This document shows positions 17,003 through 28,090 of a stretch of 48,267 nt of DNA, piece by piece. Origin of the DNA: Mycobacterium sp. (GTDB lineage Bacteria > Actinomycetota > Actinomycetes > Mycobacteriales > Mycobacteriaceae); assembly GCA_025965975.1 (NCBI GenBank), contig JAOPVX010000125.1:1-48267 (forward strand). Direction: 5' to 3'. The notes below the pieces were generated by a model. That model did no database searches. It had not been told where the DNA came from and was given only the letters and a program-made list of their open reading frames with translations. Within the stretch, counting starts at the first letter, position 1. Each line of letters opens with the position of its first letter. The position numbers were made by a program, and so were the translations under genes.

Positions 17003-18069
17003 CGGCACTTTCGGGCGGGGTCTTCGATACCGGCACCGCAGACGACGACGGCGCCGAACTGCGCCAGTTGGTCGACGACATCGGACGGCGGTCCTTCGAC
17101 GCCAAGCTCGGCACGCGCCGGGTTCCCGAACAGTTCGACGCCGACCTGTGGCGCAATCTCGAAGACACCGGGCTGACACGGCTGACGAGCACACCGGACT
17201 TAGACGCCGGGCCGCAGGAGCTCGCCATCGTGCTCTACGGCGTAGCGCGTCACGCCGGCGCGGTGCCGCTGGCCGAAACCGACGCGCTGGCCAGCTGGCT
17301 GGCACAGCAGGCAGGCATCGACGTTCCGGACGGACCGCTGACGGTCGCGATCGCCGACGCCGAACCCGCCGGGGGCCGGGTCGCCGGGACCGCGATCGAT
17401 GTGCCGTGGACACGGGCAAGCGCGGCGGTGTTGCTGGCCGCGCGCGGTCGCGACGAACTGCGGGTCGGGGTACTCGACGACGCCACCGTCGAGGAGGGCC
17501 ACAACCTGGCAGGAGAACCACGCGATCGGCTCACCTTCGACATCACGGCCGACGACCTGACCGCCGTCGACGATGCGATCGCGGACGAACTGGCGCTGCG
17601 CGGCGCATGGTGCCGCTGCGTGCAGATCATCGGTGCGCTCGACGCGGCCGCCGCCATGTCGGTCGAGCACACCCGCGAGCGCGTCCAGTTCGGGCGTCCG
17701 CTTTCCAAGTTTCAAGCGGTCCAGCATGCGTTGGCCGGTTTGGCCGGTGAGATCGAACGCGCGCGTGCCGCCGCAACACTGGCCGTCGCCGCGGCGACAG
17801 ACCACGGATTCGACTCGGCGCAAACCGAATACGCGGTCACCGTCGCCAAGGTCGCGGTCGGCCGGGCGGTCGGGGCGGTCACCACCATCGCCCATCAACT
17901 GCACGGTGCCATCGGCGTCACCGCCGAGCACCCGCTCTGGTCGGCCACCATGCGCGCGCAGAGCTGGACTCAGGACTACGGCACCACCGCCGGTTACGCC
18001 CGCCGCCTCGGCCGGATGGCATTGGCGGCAACCGACCCGTGGGACCTGGTGATCGGCAATCTGAACTAA
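16999..18069 (+). CDS. Acyl-CoA dehydrogenase-like partner subunit
   Basis: 356 residues. The N-terminal two-thirds is divergent and lacks SEPxxGSD-type and NGxKxW motifs. The C-terminal domain is recognisable: VEHTRERVQFGRPLSKFQAVQH (RxQFG motif) and QLHGAIGVTAEHPLWSATMRAQ. This fits the non-flavin-motif half of a heteromeric FadE. GTG 16999 overlaps the upstream stop (GTGA). The next gene, an SDR, begins 29 nt after the stop. Confidence 0.82.
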   Translation: MTALSGGVFDTGTADDDGAELRQLVDDIGRRSFDAKLGTRRVPEQFDADLWRNLEDTGLTRLTSTPDLDAGPQELAIVLYGVARHAGAVPLAETDALASWLAQQAGIDVPDGPLTVAIADAEPAGGRVAGTAIDVPWTRASAAVLLAARGRDELRVGVLDDATVEEGHNLAGEPRDRLTFDITADDLTAVDDAIADELALRGAWCRCVQIIGALDAAAAMSVEHTRERVQFGRPLSKFQAVQHALAGLAGEIERARAAATLAVAAATDHGFDSAQTEYAVTVAKVAVGRAVGAVTTIAHQLHGAIGVTAEHPLWSATMRAQSWTQDYGTTAGYARRLGRMALAATDPWDLVIGNLN

Positions 18070-18098
18070 GCGAAGAACGTTGATAAGAAGGGGAACTC

Positions 18099-18878
18099 GT
18101 GACAATCAAACAATTCGAAGGCGCGTCGGCGATCGTCAGCGGCGGCGCGGGCGGCCTTGGTGAGGCGACGGTGCGGCGGTTGCATGCCGACGGACTCGGC
18201 GTAGTCATCGCCGACCTCGCCGCTGACAAGGGAAAGGCGCTTGCCGACGAGTTGGGCAGCCGGGCGCTGTTCGTCAGCACCGACGTGACGAGCGAGGAAT
18301 CCATCCTCGGCGCTGTCGAACAGGCCAATCAGCTAGGCCGGCTGCGCTACGCGGTCGTCGCGCACGGCGGATTCGGTGTCGCACAACGCATCGTTGGACG
18401 CGACGGCAGTCCGGCCGATTTCGGCGGCTTCACCAAGACGATCGACCTCTATCTGAACGGCACGTACAACATGGCGCGACTGGTAGCCGCTTCCGTCGCG
18501 GCCGCCGAGCCCCTCGAAAACGGCGAGCGTGGCGCGTTGGTGCTGACTGCGTCCATCGCGGGCTACGAGGGCCAGATCGGACAGACCGCGTACGCCGCGG
18601 CCAAGGCCGGCGTGATCGGGCTGACCATCGCGGCGGCGCGCGACCTGAGTTCGGCGGGCATCCGGGTTAACACCATCGCCCCTGGGACGATGAAGACGCC
18701 GATCATGGAGTCGGTCGGCGAAGAGGCCATCGCCAAGTTCGCGGCAAACGTGCCGTTCCCGAAGCGTCTGGGGGCTCCCGGCGAATTCGCCGACGCGGCG
18801 GTGTTCCTCCTGACAAACGGCTACGTCAACGGTGAGGTGATGCGCCTCGACGGTGCGCAGCGCTTCACCCCCAAGTAG
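18099..18878 (+). CDS. SDR oxidoreductase, 3-hydroxyacyl-CoA dehydrogenase type 2 (HSD17B10)-like
   Basis: 259 residues. Nucleotide-binding SGGAGGLG (14-21), catalytic Ser152, Tyr165 and Lys169 (TAYAAAKAG) are all present. The segment AHGGFGVAQRIVGRDGSP (88-105) is characteristic of the type 10 17-beta-HSD/2-methyl-3-hydroxybutyryl-CoA dehydrogenase group, so NAD-dependent oxidation of a (branched) 3-hydroxyacyl-CoA is likely. GTG start with AAGGGGAA about 6 nt upstream. It ends 9 bp from the convergent crotonase stop. Confidence 0.87.
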   Translation: MTIKQFEGASAIVSGGAGGLGEATVRRLHADGLGVVIADLAADKGKALADELGSRALFVSTDVTSEESILGAVEQANQLGRLRYAVVAHGGFGVAQRIVGRDGSPADFGGFTKTIDLYLNGTYNMARLVAASVAAAEPLENGERGALVLTASIAGYEGQIGQTAYAAAKAGVIGLTIAAARDLSSAGIRVNTIAPGTMKTPIMESVGEEAIAKFAANVPFPKRLGAPGEFADAAVFLLTNGYVNGEVMRLDGAQRFTPK

Positions 18879-18887
18879 GTGTCCCAG

Positions 18888-19718
18888 TCAGAGGCGGCCG
18901 TCGACGCGCAGGTCGGGATGCACCCACGACGGCGACCGCTTCTCCTTGAATGCCATGAACCCTTCCCGCGTCTCGGGCCCAAACAGGCTGGCCTGCATAC
19001 CGATCCGGTCGTAAAGACCCATGTAGTTGTCCAGGCTGGCCTTGATCACCCCCCTGGCGGCCGGTGCGGTTCGGCAGCATTGCGCGAGGAGTTCGGTTGA
19101 CACGTCGACCAGGTCGCCGTGAGGGACGACGCGCGCGACCATGCCCCAGTCGAGCGCCTCGGCGGCCGACAGCGTTCGGCCGGTGAACATCAGGTCGCGG
19201 GTGCGGACAGGCCCGATCAGGCGCGCCAGCATCTGGCTGTAGTAGGTATCGGCGATTCCCCTGAACAGCTCCGGCACCCGGAAGTTCGCGCGTTCACTGA
19301 CGACGGCGAGGTCACTGCACATGGCGATCTGCAGGCCGCCGCCCTGACAGAGACCGTTGACGGCCGCCACCACCGGCTTCGACGACTGCCGCAGGACGTC
19401 GAACGGCGTCACGTCCATTCCGAGGGTCGATGCGAAGTCCATCCAGTCGTCTTCACCACCCTGACCCAGATCCCCGCCGGGAGCGAACACGTCACCCGTC
19501 CCCGTGATCAGCAGGCCCGCAAGATCCGGATCGGCGTTGACCCGGCTGATCGCGTACCGGATGCCGAAGTACATCGCCGGGGTCATCGCGTTGCGGGCGG
19601 CCGGGCGGTCCAGCGTGCAGATCGCGAACGCGCCTTCGCGTTTGAACGTCAGGAACGGGGTGCCCAGCCAGTCGCCGTCGGGTGGGCGCGCAGCGCTGAT
19701 TTTGGGGGTTTGGGGCAT
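18888..19718 (-). CDS. Enoyl-CoA hydratase/isomerase family protein
   Basis: 276 residues. Crotonase oxyanion segments GTGDVFAPGGDLG (73-85) and NGLCQGGGLQIAMCSDLAV (121-139) are present. The first hydratase Glu is Gln130, whereas the second is kept as Glu150 in VPELFRG, so one of the two acid/base residues is missing. Such proteins can still be hydratases, isomerases or hydrolases. ATG 19718 is chosen because AAAGGG lies 7 nt upstream, against a TTG one codon earlier. It is a single-gene unit divergent from the SDR at 19833. Confidence 0.85.
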   Translation of the reverse strand: MPQTPKISAARPPDGDWLGTPFLTFKREGAFAICTLDRPAARNAMTPAMYFGIRYAISRVNADPDLAGLLITGTGDVFAPGGDLGQGGEDDWMDFASTLGMDVTPFDVLRQSSKPVVAAVNGLCQGGGLQIAMCSDLAVVSERANFRVPELFRGIADTYYSQMLARLIGPVRTRDLMFTGRTLSAAEALDWGMVARVVPHGDLVDVSTELLAQCCRTAPAARGVIKASLDNYMGLYDRIGMQASLFGPETREGFMAFKEKRSPSWVHPDLRVDGRL

Positions 19719-19769
19719 CAAGAGTCCCTTTCAGATAGTCGACGAACGGGCCGGGTTCTAATTATAGAA

Positions 19770-19784
19770 ATAGTTGTATGATTC
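19770..19784 (+). promoter_or_regulatory. ATAG box 4 in the crotonase/SDR divergent region
   Basis: ATAGTTGTATGATTC is the fourth member of the ATAGTTA-NNT-GATTT set, preceded by AT-rich TTCTAATTATAGAA. It lies 48 bp before the plus-strand SDR start and 51 bp before the minus-strand crotonase start, so it could act on both. Confidence 0.38.
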
Positions 19785-19832
19785 CAAACTCCGGGCGTAG
19801 CATCCTGCTCGGAGTCAAGGAGAGGACGAGGC

Positions 19833-20660
19833 ATGGCGGCACTCGATGGCCGGGTCGTATTCATCACCGGAGCAGCACGCGGTCAGGGCCGCTCACACGC
19901 CGTCATGTGCGCCGAACAGGGCGCCAACATCGTCGGGGTGGACATCTGCGAAGACCTCGACGTGGTGCCGTACAAACTCGGAACTTACGAGGACCTCGAG
20001 GAGACGGCGCGGCTTGTCGAAAAGACAGGCCAGGAGATGCTTTTTCAGAAGGCGGACGTCCGCGATAAGGCCGCGCTGCAGGCGGCGTTCGACGCCGGCG
20101 TGCAACAGTTCGGCCATATCGACACGGTGATCGCCAATGCGGGTGTGATACTCACCAATCCAGATGAAACCGAGGCCTCCGAAGCATTGCGGATCGGCAT
20201 CGACATCATGCAGATCGGCGTCTGGAACACCTTCCAGGTCGCGATCCCGCACCTCAAGGAACGCGGCGCGGGTGGCAATCTGATCGCCACCAGCTCAATG
20301 GCCGCCCTGTTGGACATGACCGACGGTCGCGGGGGTTCGGACGCCTATCTCATGGCGAAGCTGGCGATCACCGGCCTGGTGCGTGCGTATGCGAATCTTC
20401 TTGCACCGGATCGCATCCGGGTGAACGCGGTAGCCCCGACCAACTGCGCCACTCCGATGATCACCGAGAACCCGGCCCTATTCAAGGTGATCGAACAGAT
20501 GCCGCACTTGGCCAACGCGATGCAAACGGCACTGCCGGACTTGCCGCTGATCGAACCCAGGGATGTCAGCAACACCATCCTCTTCCTGATCTCCGATGCG
20601 GGACGCGCCTTCACCGGCAGTGTGCTCAAGGTCGACGCGGGCATGGACGTGCGCCGCTAG
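19833..20660 (+). CDS. Mycofactocin-coupled SDR oxidoreductase
   Basis: 275 residues. ITGAARGQGRSHAV (11-24) and VDICED (36-41) are hallmarks of the actinobacterial SDR subfamily that holds non-exchangeable nicotinamide and passes electrons to mycofactocin. Catalytic Ser near 155 and Tyr172/Lys176 (AYLMAKLAI) are present. These enzymes typically oxidise alcohols such as terpene alcohols. AAGGAGAGGACGAGGC precedes the ATG. The gene heads a unit with an atypical SDR and a P450, fitting hydroxylation followed by alcohol oxidation. Confidence 0.88.
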   Translation: MAALDGRVVFITGAARGQGRSHAVMCAEQGANIVGVDICEDLDVVPYKLGTYEDLEETARLVEKTGQEMLFQKADVRDKAALQAAFDAGVQQFGHIDTVIANAGVILTNPDETEASEALRIGIDIMQIGVWNTFQVAIPHLKERGAGGNLIATSSMAALLDMTDGRGGSDAYLMAKLAITGLVRAYANLLAPDRIRVNAVAPTNCATPMITENPALFKVIEQMPHLANAMQTALPDLPLIEPRDVSNTILFLISDAGRAFTGSVLKVDAGMDVRR

Positions 20661-20675
20661 CGCGAAGGCCCACCC

Positions 20676-24221
<3,546 letters not shown>

Positions 24222-24290
24222 GGCTTCACTCTATGACTCGGGAAGTGTCACCGGGGCGAATCTCGTTTTCCGGTAACCGATTTCCTATAC

Positions 24291-24312
24291 TTTTCGGCAT
24301 GTGTGTCGAAAA
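24291..24312. promoter_or_regulatory. Near-palindrome, TetR-type operator copy 2
   Basis: TTTTCGGCAT, a 2-nt spacer and GTGTCGAAAA form a 22-bp dyad with two mismatches. It matches at 18 of 20 arm positions the perfect palindrome at 37842-37863. It sits 20 bp before the isochorismatase-like gene, just after TATACT, and about 70 bp from the divergent synthetase start. The same regulator probably reads both sites. Confidence 0.6.
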
Positions 24313-24332
24313 ATGCGATAGGGTGTTGAACG

Positions 24333-24941
24333 ATGCCATCGTTGCCGCAAGACCCTGAACTCACCACCGTCGCCGTCGTCTGTGTGGAATGCCAGAACGG
24401 TGTGCTTGGCCCCGAATCGGTGCTGCCCGCACTGGCCGCCGACAGCGCCGGTCTCGTCGCGAATCTGCGCAGGCTCCTCGACGGCGCCCGTGAGCGCGGC
24501 GTTCGCGTGGTTCACGCCACCTACGAGGGAACGCTGGGCGGGGACCACCCGGGCACCGCGCGACTATGGCGCGCGCTGGGGCCGGCCACCGCCGGATGGG
24601 CGCCGGGCACCCCCGAAACGCAGGTCGTGCCCGAACTTTTGGCGCCGACCGATCTGGTGCTGCCGCGCCACCATGGACTGTTCCCCACCCTGGATTCCGA
24701 GCTGTTGCCCGTGCTCAAAGGGCTCGGCGTGCGCACGATTGTCCTCGCCGGGGTGTCGCTGAACCTGGCGTTGCCCCATACCGCCGGACACGCCACCCAG
24801 GCCGGATTCCACCTCGTCGTTCCCCGCGACGCGGTCGGCGGTACACCCGACGACTACGCAAAGGGCGTGCTGGACAACACCATTGCTGTGCTTGGCCGGA
24901 TCACCACGGTCGATGATCTCATCGGCGAATGGGCTGCCTGA
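24333..24941 (+). CDS. Isochorismatase/cysteine-hydrolase fold protein with altered catalytic triad
   Basis: 202 residues with the isochorismatase-superfamily fold pattern: VAVVCVECQNGVLG near the N-terminus, LLPVLKGLGVRTIVLAG and the helix LALPHTAGHATQAGFHLVVPRDAVGG. The family triad Asp-Lys-Cys appears as Glu19 (VECQN), Arg112 (LPRHHGLF) and Ala146 (SLNLALPH). With no nucleophilic Cys the usual hydrolysis is unlikely. It may be a pseudo-enzyme, a binding protein, or use other chemistry. It stands downstream of the dyad at 24291, divergent from the acyl-CoA synthetase. Confidence 0.78.
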   Translation: MPSLPQDPELTTVAVVCVECQNGVLGPESVLPALAADSAGLVANLRRLLDGARERGVRVVHATYEGTLGGDHPGTARLWRALGPATAGWAPGTPETQVVPELLAPTDLVLPRHHGLFPTLDSELLPVLKGLGVRTIVLAGVSLNLALPHTAGHATQAGFHLVVPRDAVGGTPDDYAKGVLDNTIAVLGRITTVDDLIGEWAA

Positions 24942-24982
24942 AACTGCTCGTGCCGCAGGTAACCGGCGGCTAAACTACGGTA

Positions 24983-25414
24983 ATGACTGTTCGCCGTTCG
25001 CTGTCCGTGTCCGCCGTGATGGCGGCGTTTCTTACAAGTGCCATGGGCGGTGCCACGGGTTTGGCAACAGCCTCGCCGGTCGACGAGCCCTCGGAATCCG
25101 CAGGTTGCCAGTACGTACTGACGCCGCCGGAACTGATGCTGCTTCCCGGCGGCGCCAAAGCGGTTAGGGCCACCCTAAATCCGAAAACCTGCGACCCGGC
25201 GGCGCAGCCAACCGATGTCACGGTGTGCTTGGCGCCGCCAAACGGTCAGGGTGAATGCAAGAGGATGCCGGGCTGGGCGCTGGCCGAGGTGCTGATACCG
25301 GCGTCACCCTCGAGTGGCACTTTCACGGCTACCGGCAACGGATGCTGGATGGAGATAGTTCGGTCCTTCCAGTCCGCTTGCCGGACTACTGGCCCCCTCA
25401 GTTCGGCGATCTGA
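24983..25414 (+). CDS. Small secreted cysteine-containing protein, function unknown
   Basis: 143 residues. An N-terminal Arg-rich start and hydrophobic core (about 8-29) followed by ATASP look like a Sec signal peptide cleaved near residue 30. The mature part has six cysteines (42, 70, 82, 92, 121 and 133), consistent with three disulfides outside the cytoplasm. No lipobox is present and I recognise no domain. It lies 41 nt after the isochorismatase-like gene and converges on the end of the mce operon, 50 bp away. Confidence 0.7.
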   Translation: MTVRRSLSVSAVMAAFLTSAMGGATGLATASPVDEPSESAGCQYVLTPPELMLLPGGAKAVRATLNPKTCDPAAQPTDVTVCLAPPNGQGECKRMPGWALAEVLIPASPSSGTFTATGNGCWMEIVRSFQSACRTTGPLSSAI

Positions 25415-25464
25415 CCTCGCATTCGCGAATTCGCCTGTCCACGTGTGCCTTCGCGCGTAGCTTG

Positions 25465-26949
25465 TCACCTTCCTGTTGGCGGTATCAGCATGTTCTGCCA
25501 CGAATGGCCTTCATGGGCACCCTTTGCCAGATCTGATTGCGTGTAGACATGACCGTCCGGTCCGACATACGTGCCGGTGGCAGGGTCGTACTCGGCGAAC
25601 GCGACAGGCGGCGGTGCTGGCCCCGGCGCGGCAGCCGGCGGAACCCCTTCCACCGGACCTGACCCCGGCGCCGAAGGATCACGCGGCTGAGGAATACTCT
25701 GCCCCGACAGCGTGGCGTTCGGGTCGCCCTTCCAGCTGTAGCCGTCGTTGAGAGGCACGTAGTTCTCGTCGCTATCGCAGATCTTCACCGTCGGGGCGCG
25801 CTTGCCGGGATGCTCCACGCATGGCGTGTTCCTGGCTCCACGCACGTTGAACGGCGAGTCTTGCGGTACTCGGCAATAGACATCGCCTGAGGGAGCCGGT
25901 GGATAGTCCTCGAACGCCGCCGCCCGTTGTTGCTGGACGGGCAGGAACCCTGTGGTGCATGGTGGCGGCAGATTGATGTTCAAGTTGAAGCTGAGGTAGC
26001 CGCCGTTGTAGCGCTGCTTCGTGTTTCGGTTGGCAACGCCGACCGCTTGAACGTCCGCCGCGCCCTGCGGCAAAAGCACCAAGAGCTGCTCGAGGTTGTT
26101 GCGGTAAACGGTGGCCACATCACCAACCGTGACAAGGTTCGCCAGCACAATGGGCAACGTGGGTTGCAGACGATCGAAGAGCGCACGCGCTTCGTCAGCA
26201 GCTGCGGGCGCGTCCTGCAGCACCGTCGCGAGGTTGCTGTCCTGTGCGCGCAACTCGCTGGTGACCGTCGCGAGGTTAGATGCCCACGCCTGGATGGAAT
26301 CCGACGTGTCGGTCTGTGAATCCAGGATCGGCTTGGATTGGTCGACGAGCGTGGTGAGCTCGTTGATGTTCGCGCGAGCATCTATCGCCAGCGAGCTGGC
26401 CCCCTTCACGAACCGTGCGAGTTCGGGTCCGAGACCGCCGAACGCGATGTAGGACTCGTCGACCACGGTCTTCAGGTTGTCACGCGGGATCGCTTGCAAC
26501 CCTTTGTTGGTGGCATCGACCAGCGAGCTGATGTTCGGCGGCACCGACGTCTGGCCGACCGGTATCACATCGCCGTTCTTCAATGGCGCACCGTCGGCGC
26601 TGCGCGGCCGGAGATCGATGTACTGCTCGCCGATCGCAGACACGCTATGCACCTCGGCGTTGACGTCCGAGGGAATCTTTATGTCCGAGTTGAGCGAAAG
26701 CACCGCCTCCGCACCGGTGTCAGTCAGCCGCACGGATTTCACCTGGCCCACCTGGTAACCGCGATAGGTGACATTGCCGCGCTCGTACAACCCACCTGCC
26801 TGCGCCAGCTCCACCGTCACCGTGTAGCGCCCGACGCCGAACCACCGGGCCTGCAGGTGCAAGACCGGGAAGAACATCAACAAGACGCCGGCCAGTGCAA
26901 CCACAAGCACGACGGTCAACTGAATCAATATTCGTCTGGTCAGGTTCAC
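25465..26949 (-). CDS. Mce-family protein, MceF position
   Basis: 494 residues. An N-terminal membrane segment (about 8-30) is followed by an MCE domain (about 38-120: YTVTVELAQAGGLYERGNVTYRGYQVGQV), a long helical region, and a Pro-rich tail ending in EYDPATGTYVGPDGHVYTQ. Mce proteins form the periplasmic part of lipid importers powered with YrbE permeases and the MceG ATPase. It is last in the operon, starting with GTG one base after the lipoprotein stop. Its tail is closely matched by the partial gene at 47740-48267. Confidence 0.9.
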   Translation of the reverse strand: MNLTRRILIQLTVVLVVALAGVLLMFFPVLHLQARWFGVGRYTVTVELAQAGGLYERGNVTYRGYQVGQVKSVRLTDTGAEAVLSLNSDIKIPSDVNAEVHSVSAIGEQYIDLRPRSADGAPLKNGDVIPVGQTSVPPNISSLVDATNKGLQAIPRDNLKTVVDESYIAFGGLGPELARFVKGASSLAIDARANINELTTLVDQSKPILDSQTDTSDSIQAWASNLATVTSELRAQDSNLATVLQDAPAAADEARALFDRLQPTLPIVLANLVTVGDVATVYRNNLEQLLVLLPQGAADVQAVGVANRNTKQRYNGGYLSFNLNINLPPPCTTGFLPVQQQRAAAFEDYPPAPSGDVYCRVPQDSPFNVRGARNTPCVEHPGKRAPTVKICDSDENYVPLNDGYSWKGDPNATLSGQSIPQPRDPSAPGSGPVEGVPPAAAPGPAPPPVAFAEYDPATGTYVGPDGHVYTQSDLAKGAHEGHSWQNMLIPPTGR

Positions 26950-26950
26950 G

Positions 26951-28090
26951 TCACGGCCCCTGATCGAAATGGTAGGGAGCGACCAGCGGATTGCGGGCCG
27001 TGTACGGGCTGGGCATCTGGCCGATGGTGCGACCCCACTGCAATTCCAGCTCAGTCAGCTGGCCCTCGAAGCGCGTGCCGGTAAACAATCCCGCGTCCAG
27101 GCGGCTTAGCGTCAGGTCGATGACGGCGGTCAGGTTGGCGTAATCCCCACGCAACCACTTGCTCAGCGTTGGCTTGGGGAACGGGAAAGTGGAGTAGAAG
27201 TCCAGCGAGCGGGTGAGATCCTGGCCGGCGTTGGCCAATGATTCCAGTACTGGTCCAAGGTCTTTGAGCTCCTTGACCAGATTTTCCTTCGTTTGGTTGA
27301 CCGAATCGGCGGCCAGCGCACTGAACTTGCCGAGCTGGTCGACCGCATCGGCGAGGGTCGTCCGCTCATCTTTCAGAACCGCGAGCGCATCCGGAATTGT
27401 TTTCAGTGCCTTATCGACGACGGGCTTCTGGTCGGCGATCTGACCGACCAGATTGTTCAAGCTGTCGGCTGCCGCCAGGATGTCGTCTTTTTGGTCATCG
27501 AGATATCTGACGAACAGATCGAGCTGTGTGAGCAGGCTTCGCAGGTCGTCGGCTCGTCCGGAGAAAGCTGTGCTCAATTCTTTGGTGATTTCCTGAATGC
27601 GCCCGATGCCGCCGCCGTTCAGCAACAACGACAGCGCGCTGAGCGTTTCTTCGGTGGTCGGATAGGTGCTCGCGCTCGACAGTGGAATCAGGGACCCATC
27701 CTTGAGCTTGCCTTGGGGCGGAACATCTTTCGGCGGCGCCAGCTCGACGTGCAGCGATCCAAGCAGGCTCGTCTGCCCGAGCGTCGCGGTGGCGTTGGCA
27801 GGCAGGTCCACCTTCCCGTCAATCGTCATGGTGAGCAGGGCATGCCAGTCCTGCCGCTCGATCTTGGTGACGTTGCCGACCGTGACGTCGCCGACCCGAA
27901 CCCGCGAATTCGCCTGGAGATTCACCACTTCGGGCAATTGCGCCTGGATCGTGTACGACCCTGGACCGCCGCCCGCCGTCCCCGGCAACGATACGGAGTT
28001 GAGACCCCGCCAGCCGCTGCAGCCCGAGACTGTTAACGTCGCGATCACGACTGCGCCAACAAACATTCGCCGCACGTCATTTGCCCTCAT
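26951..28090 (-). CDS. Mce-family lipoprotein, MceE position
   Basis: 379 residues. The N-terminus has two arginines, a hydrophobic stretch and the lipobox VSGC with lipidated Cys24, as expected for the fifth Mce protein (Lpr type). The MCE domain covers about 45-125 (YTIQAQLPEVVNLQANSRVRVGDVTVGNVTKI), followed by a long alpha-helical, coiled-coil-like region. ATG 28090 overlaps the MceD stop (ATGA); longer in-frame starts would lie inside mceD and lack the signal peptide. Confidence 0.9.
   Translation of the reverse strand: MRANDVRRMFVGAVVIATLTVSGCSGWRGLNSVSLPGTAGGGPGSYTIQAQLPEVVNLQANSRVRVGDVTVGNVTKIERQDWHALLTMTIDGKVDLPANATATLGQTSLLGSLHVELAPPKDVPPQGKLKDGSLIPLSSASTYPTTEETLSALSLLLNGGGIGRIQEITKELSTAFSGRADDLRSLLTQLDLFVRYLDDQKDDILAAADSLNNLVGQIADQKPVVDKALKTIPDALAVLKDERTTLADAVDQLGKFSALAADSVNQTKENLVKELKDLGPVLESLANAGQDLTRSLDFYSTFPFPKPTLSKWLRGDYANLTAVIDLTLSRLDAGLFTGTRFEGQLTELELQWGRTIGQMPSPYTARNPLVAPYHFDQGP

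Noticed and set aside
25425-25434. GCGAATTCGC palindrome between the secreted-protein gene and mceF as terminator
   Set aside because: No loop, no T-tract; 10-bp palindromes are common by chance in this composition.
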